From: a virus
Direction: 5' to 3' (one strand)
Virus record (IMG/VR): IMGVR_UViG_3300025832_000027
Coordinates: 1 to 36,264 of that record
Length of the DNA: 36,264 bases
Part shown: positions 7,029 through 13,277 of the stretch, in pieces
Layout of the letters: each line of letters opens with the position of its first letter
Position numbering within the stretch: the first letter of the stretch is position 1
Position numbers and translations under genes: made by a program
The notes under the pieces: model-generated
What the model saw: the letters and a program-made list of their open reading frames with translations, nothing else
Database searches by the model: none
Told to the model about the DNA's origin: nothing

Positions 7029-7031
7029 CAA
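7003..7031 (-). promoter_or_regulatory. Leftward promoter of the recombination block
   Basis: On the minus strand TTGACC (7026-7031), 17-base spacer, TAACGT (7003-7008). The start would be near 6996, about 28 bases before the ATG at 6968. It shares most of its bases with the rightward promoter at 7000-7028, so the two polymerases cannot bind together. The -35 and spacing match the candidate at 11405-11433. Confidence 0.5.
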
Positions 7032-7059
7032 CAAGAAATTTCACATTGGGGAAAATAAT

Positions 7060-7236
7060 ATGAAACCGCTCAAAAGTATCGCCGCCCGCCTTCACGGATT
7101 GAATCTTGCATATGTCATGGAGCAAACAGGCCTCACTTACCCGACCCTGCGTCGTATTCAGCAGGGCCGCGAAAACATCCATGTCGGCACGTGGAAGGCA
7201 TTGTCAGACTTCTTTGAGCGTGAGGATCAGCTTTGA
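7060..7236 (+). CDS. Small HTH transcriptional regulator (Cro-like)
   Basis: A 58-residue DNA-binding protein, essentially one helix-turn-helix domain: LAYVMEQTGLTYPTLRRIQQGRENI spans the two HTH helices, followed by a Cro/CI-type end TWKALSDFFEREDQL. It is the only rightward gene within the leftward unit and is divergent from the recombination block, sharing the 92-base region with overlapping promoters. The expected role is to control the balance of those two promoters. GGGGA lies 7 bases before the ATG at 7060. Its end overlaps the end of the convergent methyltransferase gene by 10 bases, with no terminator visible after it. Confidence 0.82.
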   Translation: MKPLKSIAARLHGLNLAYVMEQTGLTYPTLRRIQQGRENIHVGTWKALSDFFEREDQL

Positions 7237-8384
7237 ATGGCGTCCACCATGTTTATTCTTTCTCCAATCCAGCGCATCACTGGGACAGCCATGCTGTTGC
7301 CCATTGCTTTGTATCGAGGGCCATCTGGGCAATCCTCTGGTGCCTTGTTGCGCCATGCGATCTGCGTGTAACCGTCGGGGAAGCCTTGCAGGCGCTCACA
7401 TTCAATTGGTGTGAGGCGGCGGACCTTCATGTCAGTTTGCATTACGCCTTCGTGACGTCCGCCAGCTCCGCCTCGCTGAATTGTGGGCTGGAGTTCTTTA
7501 AGCGCGTTTAGTTCTTCACTCCATCCTATCACCACCGCAGGCGTTTTGCTCTTATCCAGCGTTGGCGTGACTTCCGTTGACACGCTGTCGCCTTGTTTGG
7601 CGCTGTTTTGTGCGCCGAAGGCTATGGGCACCATATGACTTTGCTGTGCATCTTGCGCGGACATTGCGCGGCCAGTGCGAGCGCATAGCGACCCGCAAGT
7701 ATCTGGGACAAACAATGGCGCACCGCCGTTTATGTGCTGATCTTCTAGCCCCTGTTTTGATCCGAATGCAGCGTTGAGCGTAGAAGCGCACTGTGCAGGC
7801 CATCCGGCAACTTCTTCCCGCGTTTCTCGGCTCGGCGCAGGATGCCATGACAGGCTTTCTCGCTCAAATAAAACCGCTGCGGCACGTCGCCAGTCTCCAA
7901 GGTATCCGACAACGAACACACGGCGGCGTCGCTGGGCCACTCCGAAGTATTGAGCGTCAAGCACTCGGTATGCGAACCCATACCCGAGTTCGCCCAGCGC
8001 CCCGAGGAAGGTTCCAAAATCCCGTCCTCTGTTCGAAGACAGGACGCCGGGGACGTTCTCCCAAACCACCCACTTGGGCTTATGTCGTGCAGCAATGGCA
8101 AGATAGGTGAGCATGAGATTTCCCCTTGGGTCATCAAGCCCTTTGCGAAGGCCTGCGACGCTGAAGGATTGGCAGGGGGTTCCTCCCACAAGAAGGTCGA
8201 TTGGGTCATTTTGCCACTCCTTAAAGTTTGTCATATCGCCGTAATTCGGCACGTCTGGGTAATGATGCTCAAGCACTGCGCTTGGGAACTTCTCAATCTC
8301 GCTGAAGAATTGCGGCTTCCATCCAAGCGGATGCCATGCAACCGTTGCCGCTTCTACGCCGCTGCACACTGAACCATATTTCAT
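7227..8384 (-). CDS. C5-cytosine DNA methyltransferase (Dcm-like, orphan)
   Basis: A 385-residue SAM-dependent enzyme that methylates carbon 5 of cytosine in DNA. All main motifs are visible: motif I near the N-terminus (GSVCSGVEAATVAW), motif IV GGTPCQSFSVAG with catalytic Cys, motif VI WENVPGVL, motif VIII QRRRRVF, and motifs IX-X RLTPIECERLQGFPDGY and GNSMAVPVMRW. The variable region between VIII and IX (~residues 165-315) sets the target, which I cannot predict. No restriction endonuclease gene is adjacent, so it is probably protective against host restriction or regulatory. The ATG overlaps the stop of the HTH gene at 8381 (ATGA), with GGGAG upstream. Confidence 0.95.
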   Translation of the reverse strand: MKYGSVCSGVEAATVAWHPLGWKPQFFSEIEKFPSAVLEHHYPDVPNYGDMTNFKEWQNDPIDLLVGGTPCQSFSVAGLRKGLDDPRGNLMLTYLAIAARHKPKWVVWENVPGVLSSNRGRDFGTFLGALGELGYGFAYRVLDAQYFGVAQRRRRVFVVGYLGDWRRAAAVLFERESLSWHPAPSRETREEVAGWPAQCASTLNAAFGSKQGLEDQHINGGAPLFVPDTCGSLCARTGRAMSAQDAQQSHMVPIAFGAQNSAKQGDSVSTEVTPTLDKSKTPAVVIGWSEELNALKELQPTIQRGGAGGRHEGVMQTDMKVRRLTPIECERLQGFPDGYTQIAWRNKAPEDCPDGPRYKAMGNSMAVPVMRWIGERINMVDAIQS

Positions 8385-8578
8385 TCGCCCTCTCCCGCGC
8401 TAATACCCCGAAGCATCATCCCGATGGCATAGGCTGCCACTGGGTTTAGCGGCCTGTCGCCCTGCTCCCAGCGGCGGATTGTGCGCCCGCCATTGGCCCC
8501 CATGCCCCACTCGTCGGCCAGCGCCTGCTGGCTGTATGCGAGAGCGCGTCTGGCCTCTTTGAACTGCTCTGGCGTCAT
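8381..8578 (-). CDS. HTH (XRE-like) regulator
   Basis: A 65-residue helix-turn-helix protein: MTPEQFKEARRALAYSQQAL, then ADEWGMGANGGRTIRRWEQGDRP, typical of XRE/YiaG-type domains in which the recognition helix follows the ANGGRTIRRWE turn. The ATG at 8578 is preferred over 8593 because GGAGG lies 8 bases upstream. It is part of a chain of four genes with overlapping start and stop codons ending in the methyltransferase, and could regulate that chain through the palindrome at 8978-8989. Confidence 0.85.
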   Translation of the reverse strand: MTPEQFKEARRALAYSQQALADEWGMGANGGRTIRRWEQGDRPLNPVAAYAIGMMLRGISAGEGE

Positions 8579-8718
8579 TGTGTAAACCTCCATCCCCCGC
8601 GAGGCCCAAATTTTACTTTGCGGATGCTGTCGTCGGCCATCATAACAACGGCCACGATTTCAGACTTTTCGCGTTTTGCGCGGAGGTAAACCTCCCGGAA
8701 TGTAGGAACCGCGCTCAT
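8575..8718 (-). CDS. 47-residue basic hypothetical protein
   Basis: A short gene starting MSAVPTFREVYLRAKREKSE and ending RKVKFGPRGGWRFTQ. It is strongly basic, with a helix followed by a beta hairpin. It is real by context: its ATG (8718) overlaps the upstream TGA and its TGA (8575-8577) overlaps the downstream ATG, both as ATGA. The family is not recognised. It could be a nucleic-acid-binding accessory to the HTH gene it is coupled to. Confidence 0.7.
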   Translation of the reverse strand: MSAVPTFREVYLRAKREKSEIVAVVMMADDSIRKVKFGPRGGWRFTQ

Positions 8719-8924
8719 TGCGCGGCACCATATGTTTGGATGCAAATTTCTGCGAGGTATTCGCGAAGCGGCTCGTTTTCAAGCAGCTCAATAACCATCT
8801 GTCCTTCGGGCAGGTTTGCCTTTCGGGCAAAAGCTTCAACTGCCGTCGGCAGCGCAATAAGCGCCTTCGCAGGCATCCGCATTTTTGCGGCAATCGGAGC
8901 GAGAGAGTAAGAACAAAGAGCCAT
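8715..8924 (-). CDS. Hypothetical protein, first gene of the methyltransferase chain
   Basis: A 69-residue helical protein, MALCSYSLAPIAAKMRMPAK to LAEICIQTYGAAQ. The segment KALIALPTAVEAFARKANLP could be a helix-turn-helix, but I cannot assign a family. Strong AGGAGG ribosome site 5 bases from the ATG. It heads a four-gene overlapping chain (this gene, 47-residue protein, HTH, methyltransferase) transcribed from the candidate promoter at 8989-9017. Confidence 0.75.
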   Translation of the reverse strand: MALCSYSLAPIAAKMRMPAKALIALPTAVEAFARKANLPEGQMVIELLENEPLREYLAEICIQTYGAAQ

Positions 8925-8977
8925 GATGGCCTCCTATTTTGCCGGTAAAACCTCCGGCTGGGCTGGGCTTCATTGCC

Positions 8978-8989
8978 CTATGCACATAG
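8978..8989. promoter_or_regulatory. 12-bp palindromic operator candidate
   Basis: CTATGCACATAG, a perfect inverted repeat of CTATG and CATAG around two bases. It sits at the predicted transcription start of the methyltransferase chain, touching the -10 element, the usual place for a repressor site. Either HTH protein (8381-8578 or 7060-7236) could bind it. Confidence 0.5.
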
Positions 8990-9017
8990 AAATAGGACAT
9001 CTGGCCCTCAGTGTAAA
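8989..9017 (-). promoter_or_regulatory. Leftward promoter of the methyltransferase chain
   Basis: On the minus strand TTTACA (9012-9017), 17-base spacer, TATTTC (8989-8994). The -35 is good, the -10 moderate. It lies in the 118-base gap after the PrimPol gene. The leader downstream also contains a GCCGG/CCGGC hairpin before the AGGAGG ribosome site. Confidence 0.4.
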
Positions 9018-9042
9018 GGGGGTCAGGTCACTTTTTTTGAAA

Positions 9043-11328
9043 TTATTGAATACCCCGATGGATAATGGACGGGCGGCCCTTGCCGCTCTCCGGCTTTACC
9101 ACCAGCCGCTCAATCTCATAGTCCTCGACCACCATTGCCAATAAGCCATCGCGCTCGTGCTTCTTGAGGTTGCCCAGGCGCGGCACTTTCTTGAGCAGTT
9201 CGTTCATCTTCACCCCTGCGCTCCCCGACTTCACAATCGCGTCTGCAACCAGCTTTCGCAGTCCGTCTGTATCGCCTTCTGACAGGTTCACATCCATGAT
9301 GCCCAGCGTTTGTGTCAGGTAAAACTCCACATAATCAATCGCCCATTGTGCCGCCGTTTCGGTGATTTCAGCATCGCCCAGCGACACCGCAACAATCAGG
9401 CTCAGTCGCATGGCAATCTCGCGGCTGCGGTTCATCATGTCAGCAATCATCGGCGTTGATGCATTCTGCCTGTCAACAATCGTTTGCTCATAGGATGTAA
9501 ACATTTTCCGCGCAGCCAAATTGAACGGCACCAGCACCGGCTCAGGTGGAAACTCCGCGCCATTGTCTTGCAGGTTTCCGCCCTCGCCCTCAGCCACCGA
9601 CACCGCCTTAATCCAGCCCACCACCGAGCCAGGCACATCAATGTTTTCAGGAACCCGCGACAATTCGCGTGGCCGCTTGCTTTCCACAATCAGCAGCCGG
9701 TTCAGGAACCCGCTTGCCACGTCCTTGGCCCCAATCGCCTCGTAAAATGTTTCTGGCGTCGTCATGCCGATGATCGTCAGCGATGGTGACTTAACCTCAA
9801 CTTGCAGTGCTTTCTTCTGGCTTTCCGTCGCCATCATCGTTGAATAGCCCACGTTGCGCAGCGTTTTTATCTGCCTACCCCATGCTTCCATGAGCATTGT
9901 CAGCGCGTCTTTTTTGTGCTGGTTTCCCTTGGCGCTTGCCGAGGCCAGCATTGAGCCAAACTCATCAATGACAGAAATATGAACAGGCTGGTCGTTCAGC
10001 GTGGACAGAACCCCGCTTGATGACGTGTAGCCGCTCGGCCCCCGCAAGTGCATCGCCCCTGCCGCTTCAAGCGCATCCTCAATGACCGTGTTGGCATGCT
10101 CTTTGCCAGATCCTGTCTTGCCCACATTCAGGAAGTAGAGGGATGACATATTGCGGTTGTCAGTGATGAACCGCCGCCCCATTGCCACCGAGCCGAGTGC
10201 CAACGCCGTTTGCACATCAAATTGGGGTTGTAACTTGATTGCGGTCTTTGCGCTGTAGGCAACCAAATCCCCCAGAACGCCCGGCACAGTCAGAAGGTGA
10301 GGCGGTATGTCGTCAACCACCTCCTTGCGCCCCATGATGCTCTTTGCCACCTCCGCGCCGTGCTGCATCATTGCCCTGTCTTCCTCAGACGGGCCTTGCG
10401 GTAGGGATTGGATTTGCAGCAACTCAGCCGCTGCCTTCACCGCGTTGGATACGTTGCCAAGGTGCTGGTACTGGCAAAACACCTCAAAGGCGTCGAAAGC
10501 GTGGGATGGGTCAAAAGGGTCGGATGCGTGGTGGCTGTAGGCCTTCCCATCGTCAAAGATAACCACGCCAGGGATCTTGGATGTGGATGACGGTGACAGC
10601 CAGCGGTTGCCAAACTGTTTATATCCCGCCTCCGTCAAAGCCTGCGCCATTGGCGTGGCATCGTTGTAGGTATCAATTACGGACGTGTCCCTGCTTTCAA
10701 TCCGCCTTTTCTTTGGTGGTGGCCGAAACTCCTCCACCCGCTTCCAAGGGCATAGGTCTGCCATCTGTGGCCGAAACCTGTCCCACTCATTCCATATGGT
10801 GAGAAGCTGGGGCGGTATCGGGCCAATCTGGTCGAACGGGATCCCTGCCCATTGGTATGGGTTGCCAGTGTCAGGGTGGATGGAAGGTGGTAGCACGTCT
10901 TGGACCGAGCCTGCCCGCAGCTCAAACACCACCTCGCGCAGCCTCGGGTCGTTGGGTGTTGGCCAGCTTATCTTGCGGGTGCTGAGGTTCTCGCCATCCG
11001 GCGCAAGAAACAAAACCTTGCCGCGCTCAGGCCGCCCAACAATTCGCGGGGCCGTCGCAAGGATGTGGTCGAGGTCAATGTTCAGCGCTTCAAAGATGGT
11101 GCGCGTGTTTTCCATGTGGTCAATGTCCAGCGCCACCGTACCGCTCATCGAGTGCAGCAGCCCGACGTTGTGCGTGGGGTTGGAGGACCAGAAGTCCGGC
11201 GGCGTGGGCTTGGTCTGCCATGAGAAGGTTTGTGGTGCCTTGCTGCCAGCAGGTATGGCCACAAGTTTCCAGCCCAACGCATCATAGGCATTGGCATGCT
11301 CAAGGGTATCTGATAGGGTTTTGGTCAT
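9043..11328 (-). CDS. Bifunctional primase-polymerase / helicase (PrimPol-DUF3987 type)
   Basis: A 761-residue replication protein. The N-terminal ~220 residues are an archaeo-eukaryotic-type prim-pol domain: IPAGSKAPQ, the metal-binding VALDIDH (D68, D70) and the conserved VLPPSIHPDTGNPYQW near 145-160. A middle linker (~200-340) leads to a DUF3987-like ATPase with Walker A GKTGSGKE (403-410) and Walker B VIDE (453-456), and a C-terminal winged-helix-like region (MNELLKKVPRLGNLKKHERDG). It should prime and unwind phage DNA and may extend primers. The ATG at 11328 is preceded by AGGAG 8-9 bases away; a longer frame upstream would include the hairpin and promoter and is rejected. First gene of the leftward unit. 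Confidence 0.9.
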   Translation of the reverse strand: MTKTLSDTLEHANAYDALGWKLVAIPAGSKAPQTFSWQTKPTPPDFWSSNPTHNVGLLHSMSGTVALDIDHMENTRTIFEALNIDLDHILATAPRIVGRPERGKVLFLAPDGENLSTRKISWPTPNDPRLREVVFELRAGSVQDVLPPSIHPDTGNPYQWAGIPFDQIGPIPPQLLTIWNEWDRFRPQMADLCPWKRVEEFRPPPKKRRIESRDTSVIDTYNDATPMAQALTEAGYKQFGNRWLSPSSTSKIPGVVIFDDGKAYSHHASDPFDPSHAFDAFEVFCQYQHLGNVSNAVKAAAELLQIQSLPQGPSEEDRAMMQHGAEVAKSIMGRKEVVDDIPPHLLTVPGVLGDLVAYSAKTAIKLQPQFDVQTALALGSVAMGRRFITDNRNMSSLYFLNVGKTGSGKEHANTVIEDALEAAGAMHLRGPSGYTSSSGVLSTLNDQPVHISVIDEFGSMLASASAKGNQHKKDALTMLMEAWGRQIKTLRNVGYSTMMATESQKKALQVEVKSPSLTIIGMTTPETFYEAIGAKDVASGFLNRLLIVESKRPRELSRVPENIDVPGSVVGWIKAVSVAEGEGGNLQDNGAEFPPEPVLVPFNLAARKMFTSYEQTIVDRQNASTPMIADMMNRSREIAMRLSLIVAVSLGDAEITETAAQWAIDYVEFYLTQTLGIMDVNLSEGDTDGLRKLVADAIVKSGSAGVKMNELLKKVPRLGNLKKHERDGLLAMVVEDYEIERLVVKPESGKGRPSIIHRGIQ

Positions 11329-11361
11329 TGGAACCGCTCCTCCCTTTAAGGTTTCAATCGC

Positions 11362-11395
11362 GCCCCAGGTTGTTTCAGCAACGCTGGGGCTTTTT
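11362..11395 (+). terminator. Rho-independent terminator, rightward orientation
   Basis: GCCCCAG-GTTG (11362-11372) pairs with CAAC-G-CTGGGGC (11379-11390), an 11-bp stem with one bulged G and a 6-base loop, followed by TTTTT (11391-11395). It acts only on rightward RNA. The nearest rightward gene upstream is the HTH gene more than 4 kb away, so it would end antisense transcripts just before they leave the PrimPol gene. On the leftward strand the same hairpin lies in the PrimPol leader. Confidence 0.75.
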
Positions 11396-11404
11396 CGTGG
11401 CCCC

Positions 11405-11433
11405 TTGCTAGCCCTATAAAGTTCGACGGTCAA
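11405..11433 (-). promoter_or_regulatory. Leftward promoter of the PrimPol gene
   Basis: On the minus strand TTGACC (11428-11433), 17-base spacer, TAGCAA (11405-11410). The same -35 and spacing occur in the leftward promoter at 7003-7031, suggesting a shared early promoter type. The -10 is weak. The leader of about 70 bases contains the strong hairpin at 11362-11390. Confidence 0.4.
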
Positions 11434-11556
11434 GGGGCGAAGTAAGTCGCGAGTTTAGTCAGGCGCTCAAGAAAGTCTAAACTTCGTAGAAATCTAGTTT
11501 GATTTGAAACGTGGTTACGAATTTTGTAATCGTCAATGAAACAAGGGGTGTTGGTG

Positions 11557-11600
11557 TAGTAGTAGTAGTATATATATATATATATTCTTTATTATATACC
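11557..11600. repeat. TAG trinucleotide and TA dinucleotide tract with AT-rich flank
   Basis: Four TAG units pass directly into a run of TA units (to ~11585), then an AT-rich stretch. This is the most easily melted DNA in the window. It could serve as a DNA-unwinding element; simple repeats are also prone to slippage. Confidence 0.8.
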
Positions 11601-11830
11601 TATACACCCGTGAGGCACACACAGTCCTAGTGGGCTAGTGTCGGCAAGTTTTATCATTTTTATAATTAGGTAATCGCCACAACAAGATCATGCCAACACC
11701 ATAGACACCACGCACCTAGCGTGGCTGGAATGCGCATGAGAGGCGCAGAGCGGCTCTGTGAGCGGCGTTAGGGTGTGCTTGGCTACCCTTATCACCAAAT
11801 GAATGAGATGGCTCTGTATGGGGCTGTTTG

Positions 11831-11930
11831 GTGGGGGTTGGGGTTTGGTGGGGGTGTTGGGGTGTTGGGTGTTGGGTGTTGGTGGGGGTTGGAGGTTGGG
11901 GGTTGGAGGTTGGAGGTTGGGGGTTGGAGG
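11831..11930 (+). repeat. G-rich imperfect tandem repeat block (quadruplex potential)
   Basis: About 100 bases made almost only of G and T with some A. It contains repeated GGTGTTGGGTGTT-type and GGAGGTTGGGGGTT-type units and at least nine runs of three to five G. The G-rich strand is the late coding strand. Several G-quadruplexes could form. Open frames through it are low-complexity artefacts. Confidence 0.85.
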
Positions 11931-11980
11931 CGCGCTCACGCACACACCGCTGGCCGCACAGCCTCGAGCGCGGGACGCTG

Positions 11981-12013
11981 ATAGGTCCAGTTGACGATGC
12001 CGAATAGGTCCAG
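11981..12013. repeat. Direct repeat pair ATAGGTCCAG
   Basis: ATAGGTCCAG at 11981-11990 and 12004-12013, 23 bases start to start, about two helical turns, so a protein bound to both would lie on the same face. It sits just before the CAAAAGCGGTCC series. Confidence 0.6.
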
Positions 12014-12033
12014 ATTAGGGGGCGGGATGACGC

Positions 12034-12079
12034 CAAAAGCGGTCCGCCTGAACATCAAAAGCGGTCCCAAAAGCGGTCC
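12034..12079. repeat. Three iteron-like repeats CAAAAGCGGTCC
   Basis: Exact 12-base copies at 12034-12045, 12056-12067 and 12068-12079; the last two abut. Direct repeats of this size are typical of initiator or small-terminase binding sites. The terminase small-subunit gene starts 287 bases downstream. Confidence 0.75.
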
Positions 12080-12290
12080 CAATTATATGTCGGATCGCTA
12101 ACGTGCTGTTATCATTGGATTAAATGAGGCTGGTTTGGTGCCTGCTGTGGGCACCCAACTGAACACAGCTCCAGATTGGCCAGACCCCCCCCGTGGTGTG
12201 GGCGCGGCGGGGGCGGCTGTGACAGAGACATCCACACACACAAAAATCCCCTACCTACACCAAACCCCAGCTACCCCCCCCCTACCCCAT

Positions 12291-12304
12291 GCGTTCTGGA
12301 ACGC
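12291..12304. promoter_or_regulatory. 14-bp palindrome upstream of the late promoter (operator candidate)
   Basis: GCGTTCTGGAACGC, 6-base arms around TG, ending 3 bases before the -35 element. A GAACGC half-site recurs at 12345-12350 around the predicted transcription start. The layout suggests a dimeric activator or repressor controlling late transcription. Confidence 0.6.
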
Positions 12305-12307
12305 ACC

Positions 12308-12336
12308 TTTTCAAAAAAAATTTTGCGTTGTATGAT
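12308..12336 (+). promoter_or_regulatory. Late rightward promoter
   Basis: TTTTCA (12308-12313), 17-base spacer containing an A8 run, TATGAT (12331-12336, five of six consensus). The predicted start is near 12343, about 23 bases before the terminase small-subunit ATG. No other good promoter is seen for the whole 22-kb late unit. Confidence 0.6.
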
Positions 12337-12365
12337 TTGGATTGAACGCATTTGGGAGAGTATCG

Positions 12366-12845
12366 ATGGCGGGTCGCAAGTTTCGTAGAATGGTTATGAA
12401 GCACTTGGAGGATTTGGGCGGGACGGATTACGTCTTGGATTACATTGGCGATGGCGGGACTGTGAAGGCTTTGTCTGAGAAGACAAATTGCAGCCGTAGT
12501 TTTTTGAGCCGTGTATTGAATGGCACGCCCGAGTATCGGGCTGCGTTGGATGAGGGCCGGCGTATTCTGGCTGACAAGATGGCTGATGATAGTTTGGCGA
12601 TGGTTGATGATCTGGCTGGCAAGGAGGATTTGACGTCGCAGGACGTTCAGTTGGCGAAGGAGCGGATAAGTGTTCGCAAGTGGATGAGCGCGCTGAATCA
12701 TCCTGATCGGTTTGCGCCGAAGAAGGAGGAGGTCACGATTAACATTGGCCAGCTTCATCTTGGTGCGTTGAAAAAGATCAAGGCTGAGATGCTGGATGTG
12801 ACGCCGGTTGCTGAGGCGATTGAGGGCAACACGTCTGATGAGTGA
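12366..12845 (+). CDS. Terminase small subunit (putative)
   Basis: A 159-residue protein. Residues ~30-65 form a helix-turn-helix (GTVKALSEKTNCSRSFLSRVLNG), followed by a long charged helical region for oligomerisation (EYRAALDEGRRILADKMADD) and a C-terminal segment that could contact the large subunit. Small terminases recognise the phage packaging site and load the motor. Assignment is by fold pattern and its place three genes before the large subunit. The ATG at 12366 has GGGAGA 7 bases upstream; a TTG at 12342 is a weaker alternative. Confidence 0.8.
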   Translation: MAGRKFRRMVMKHLEDLGGTDYVLDYIGDGGTVKALSEKTNCSRSFLSRVLNGTPEYRAALDEGRRILADKMADDSLAMVDDLAGKEDLTSQDVQLAKERISVRKWMSALNHPDRFAPKKEEVTINIGQLHLGALKKIKAEMLDVTPVAEAIEGNTSDE

Positions 12846-13011
12846 TGTGATCCCTGAAAAAATCACGCGTGAAATGCTTTGGCAACTGCTGGGTGATTAC
12901 GCACTAACTGTTGCGCTGCAGGAGGGCGTGTTTTTTACTGAAAATCCTTACGTTTTACTGGCGGCTAAGCATCGTAAGGGAGAGATGATCCATGAGGGAA
13001 TGATCAAGTGA
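12838..13011 (+). CDS. 57-residue hypothetical protein between the terminase genes
   Basis: Starts MSDVIPEKITREMLWQLLGD and ends AKHRKGEMIHEGMIK. It is helical with no recognised family. The ATG at 12838 lies inside the end of the small-terminase gene (8-base overlap) and the stop overlaps the next GTG, so all are co-translated. Confidence 0.7.
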   Translation: MSDVIPEKITREMLWQLLGDYALTVALQEGVFFTENPYVLLAAKHRKGEMIHEGMIK

Positions 13012-13277
13012 CGAATGATGTGACGTATATCAGGGGTGCGCGGCCTGACGATAGTGGTTCTGAGCCTCGGCCTGCGTTGGTTGAGTATTTGGAGGAATTG
13101 CTTGAGCGTGCGCGGTCTGGTGATTTGCAGGGCATTGTGACTGTTGGGTCTGACGCTGACGGGTATGCGAGTTATGGTCTTGTTGGGGCCTGCGGTGGTT
13201 TTTCAATGCAGGGTGCGTTGGCTTGCGTTTCGACGTTGGTTGCCGAGGTGAATTTGAGTCAGCTTGATGACGAGTGA
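13008..13277 (+). CDS. 89-residue hypothetical protein
   Basis: Starts at a GTG overlapping the preceding stop (GTGA). The sequence has a helical first half (RPALVEYLEELLERARSGDL) then GIVTVGSDADGYASYGLVGACGGFSMQGALACVSTLVAEV, a beta-strand/loop/helix arrangement. Similar short proteins occur in phage genomes without known function. Its end overlaps the large-terminase start by 11 bases. Confidence 0.7.
   Translation: MTNDVTYIRGARPDDSGSEPRPALVEYLEELLERARSGDLQGIVTVGSDADGYASYGLVGACGGFSMQGALACVSTLVAEVNLSQLDDE

Larger units (their letters stand above)
11434..12290. other. Long non-coding intergenic region between the two transcription units (origin/packaging candidate)
   Basis: About 860 bases with no convincing gene. 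In order it holds a TAG/TA dinucleotide tract (11557-11585), an AT-rich stretch to ~11610, a CCACGC/GCGTGG hairpin (11708-11724), a G-rich repeat block (11831-11930), a pair of ATAGGTCCAG repeats, three CAAAAGCGGTCC repeats, and C-runs at ~12186-12193 and ~12273-12281. Divergent units, an AT-rich unwinding-type tract, iterons and a strand-composition switch together resemble a replication origin; the position just upstream of terminase also fits a packaging site. Confidence 0.6.

Noticed and set aside
7060-7236. Start further upstream for the HTH gene (from 6961)
   Set aside because: It would translate through the promoter region and the start of the opposite gene; the ATG at 7060 has a good ribosome site and gives a complete HTH domain.
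11831-11930. Possible CRISPR-like array
   Set aside because: Units are degenerate, contiguous and without spacers; this is a simple G-rich repeat.
11716-12036. Open frames through the G-rich repeat block on either strand
   Set aside because: Low-complexity Pro/Thr or Gly/Trp repeats that simply translate the tandem repeat; no ribosome site.
11434-12290. tRNA or structured RNA gene in the intergenic region
   Set aside because: No cloverleaf with acceptor and T-arm could be traced by eye; only short hairpins are present.
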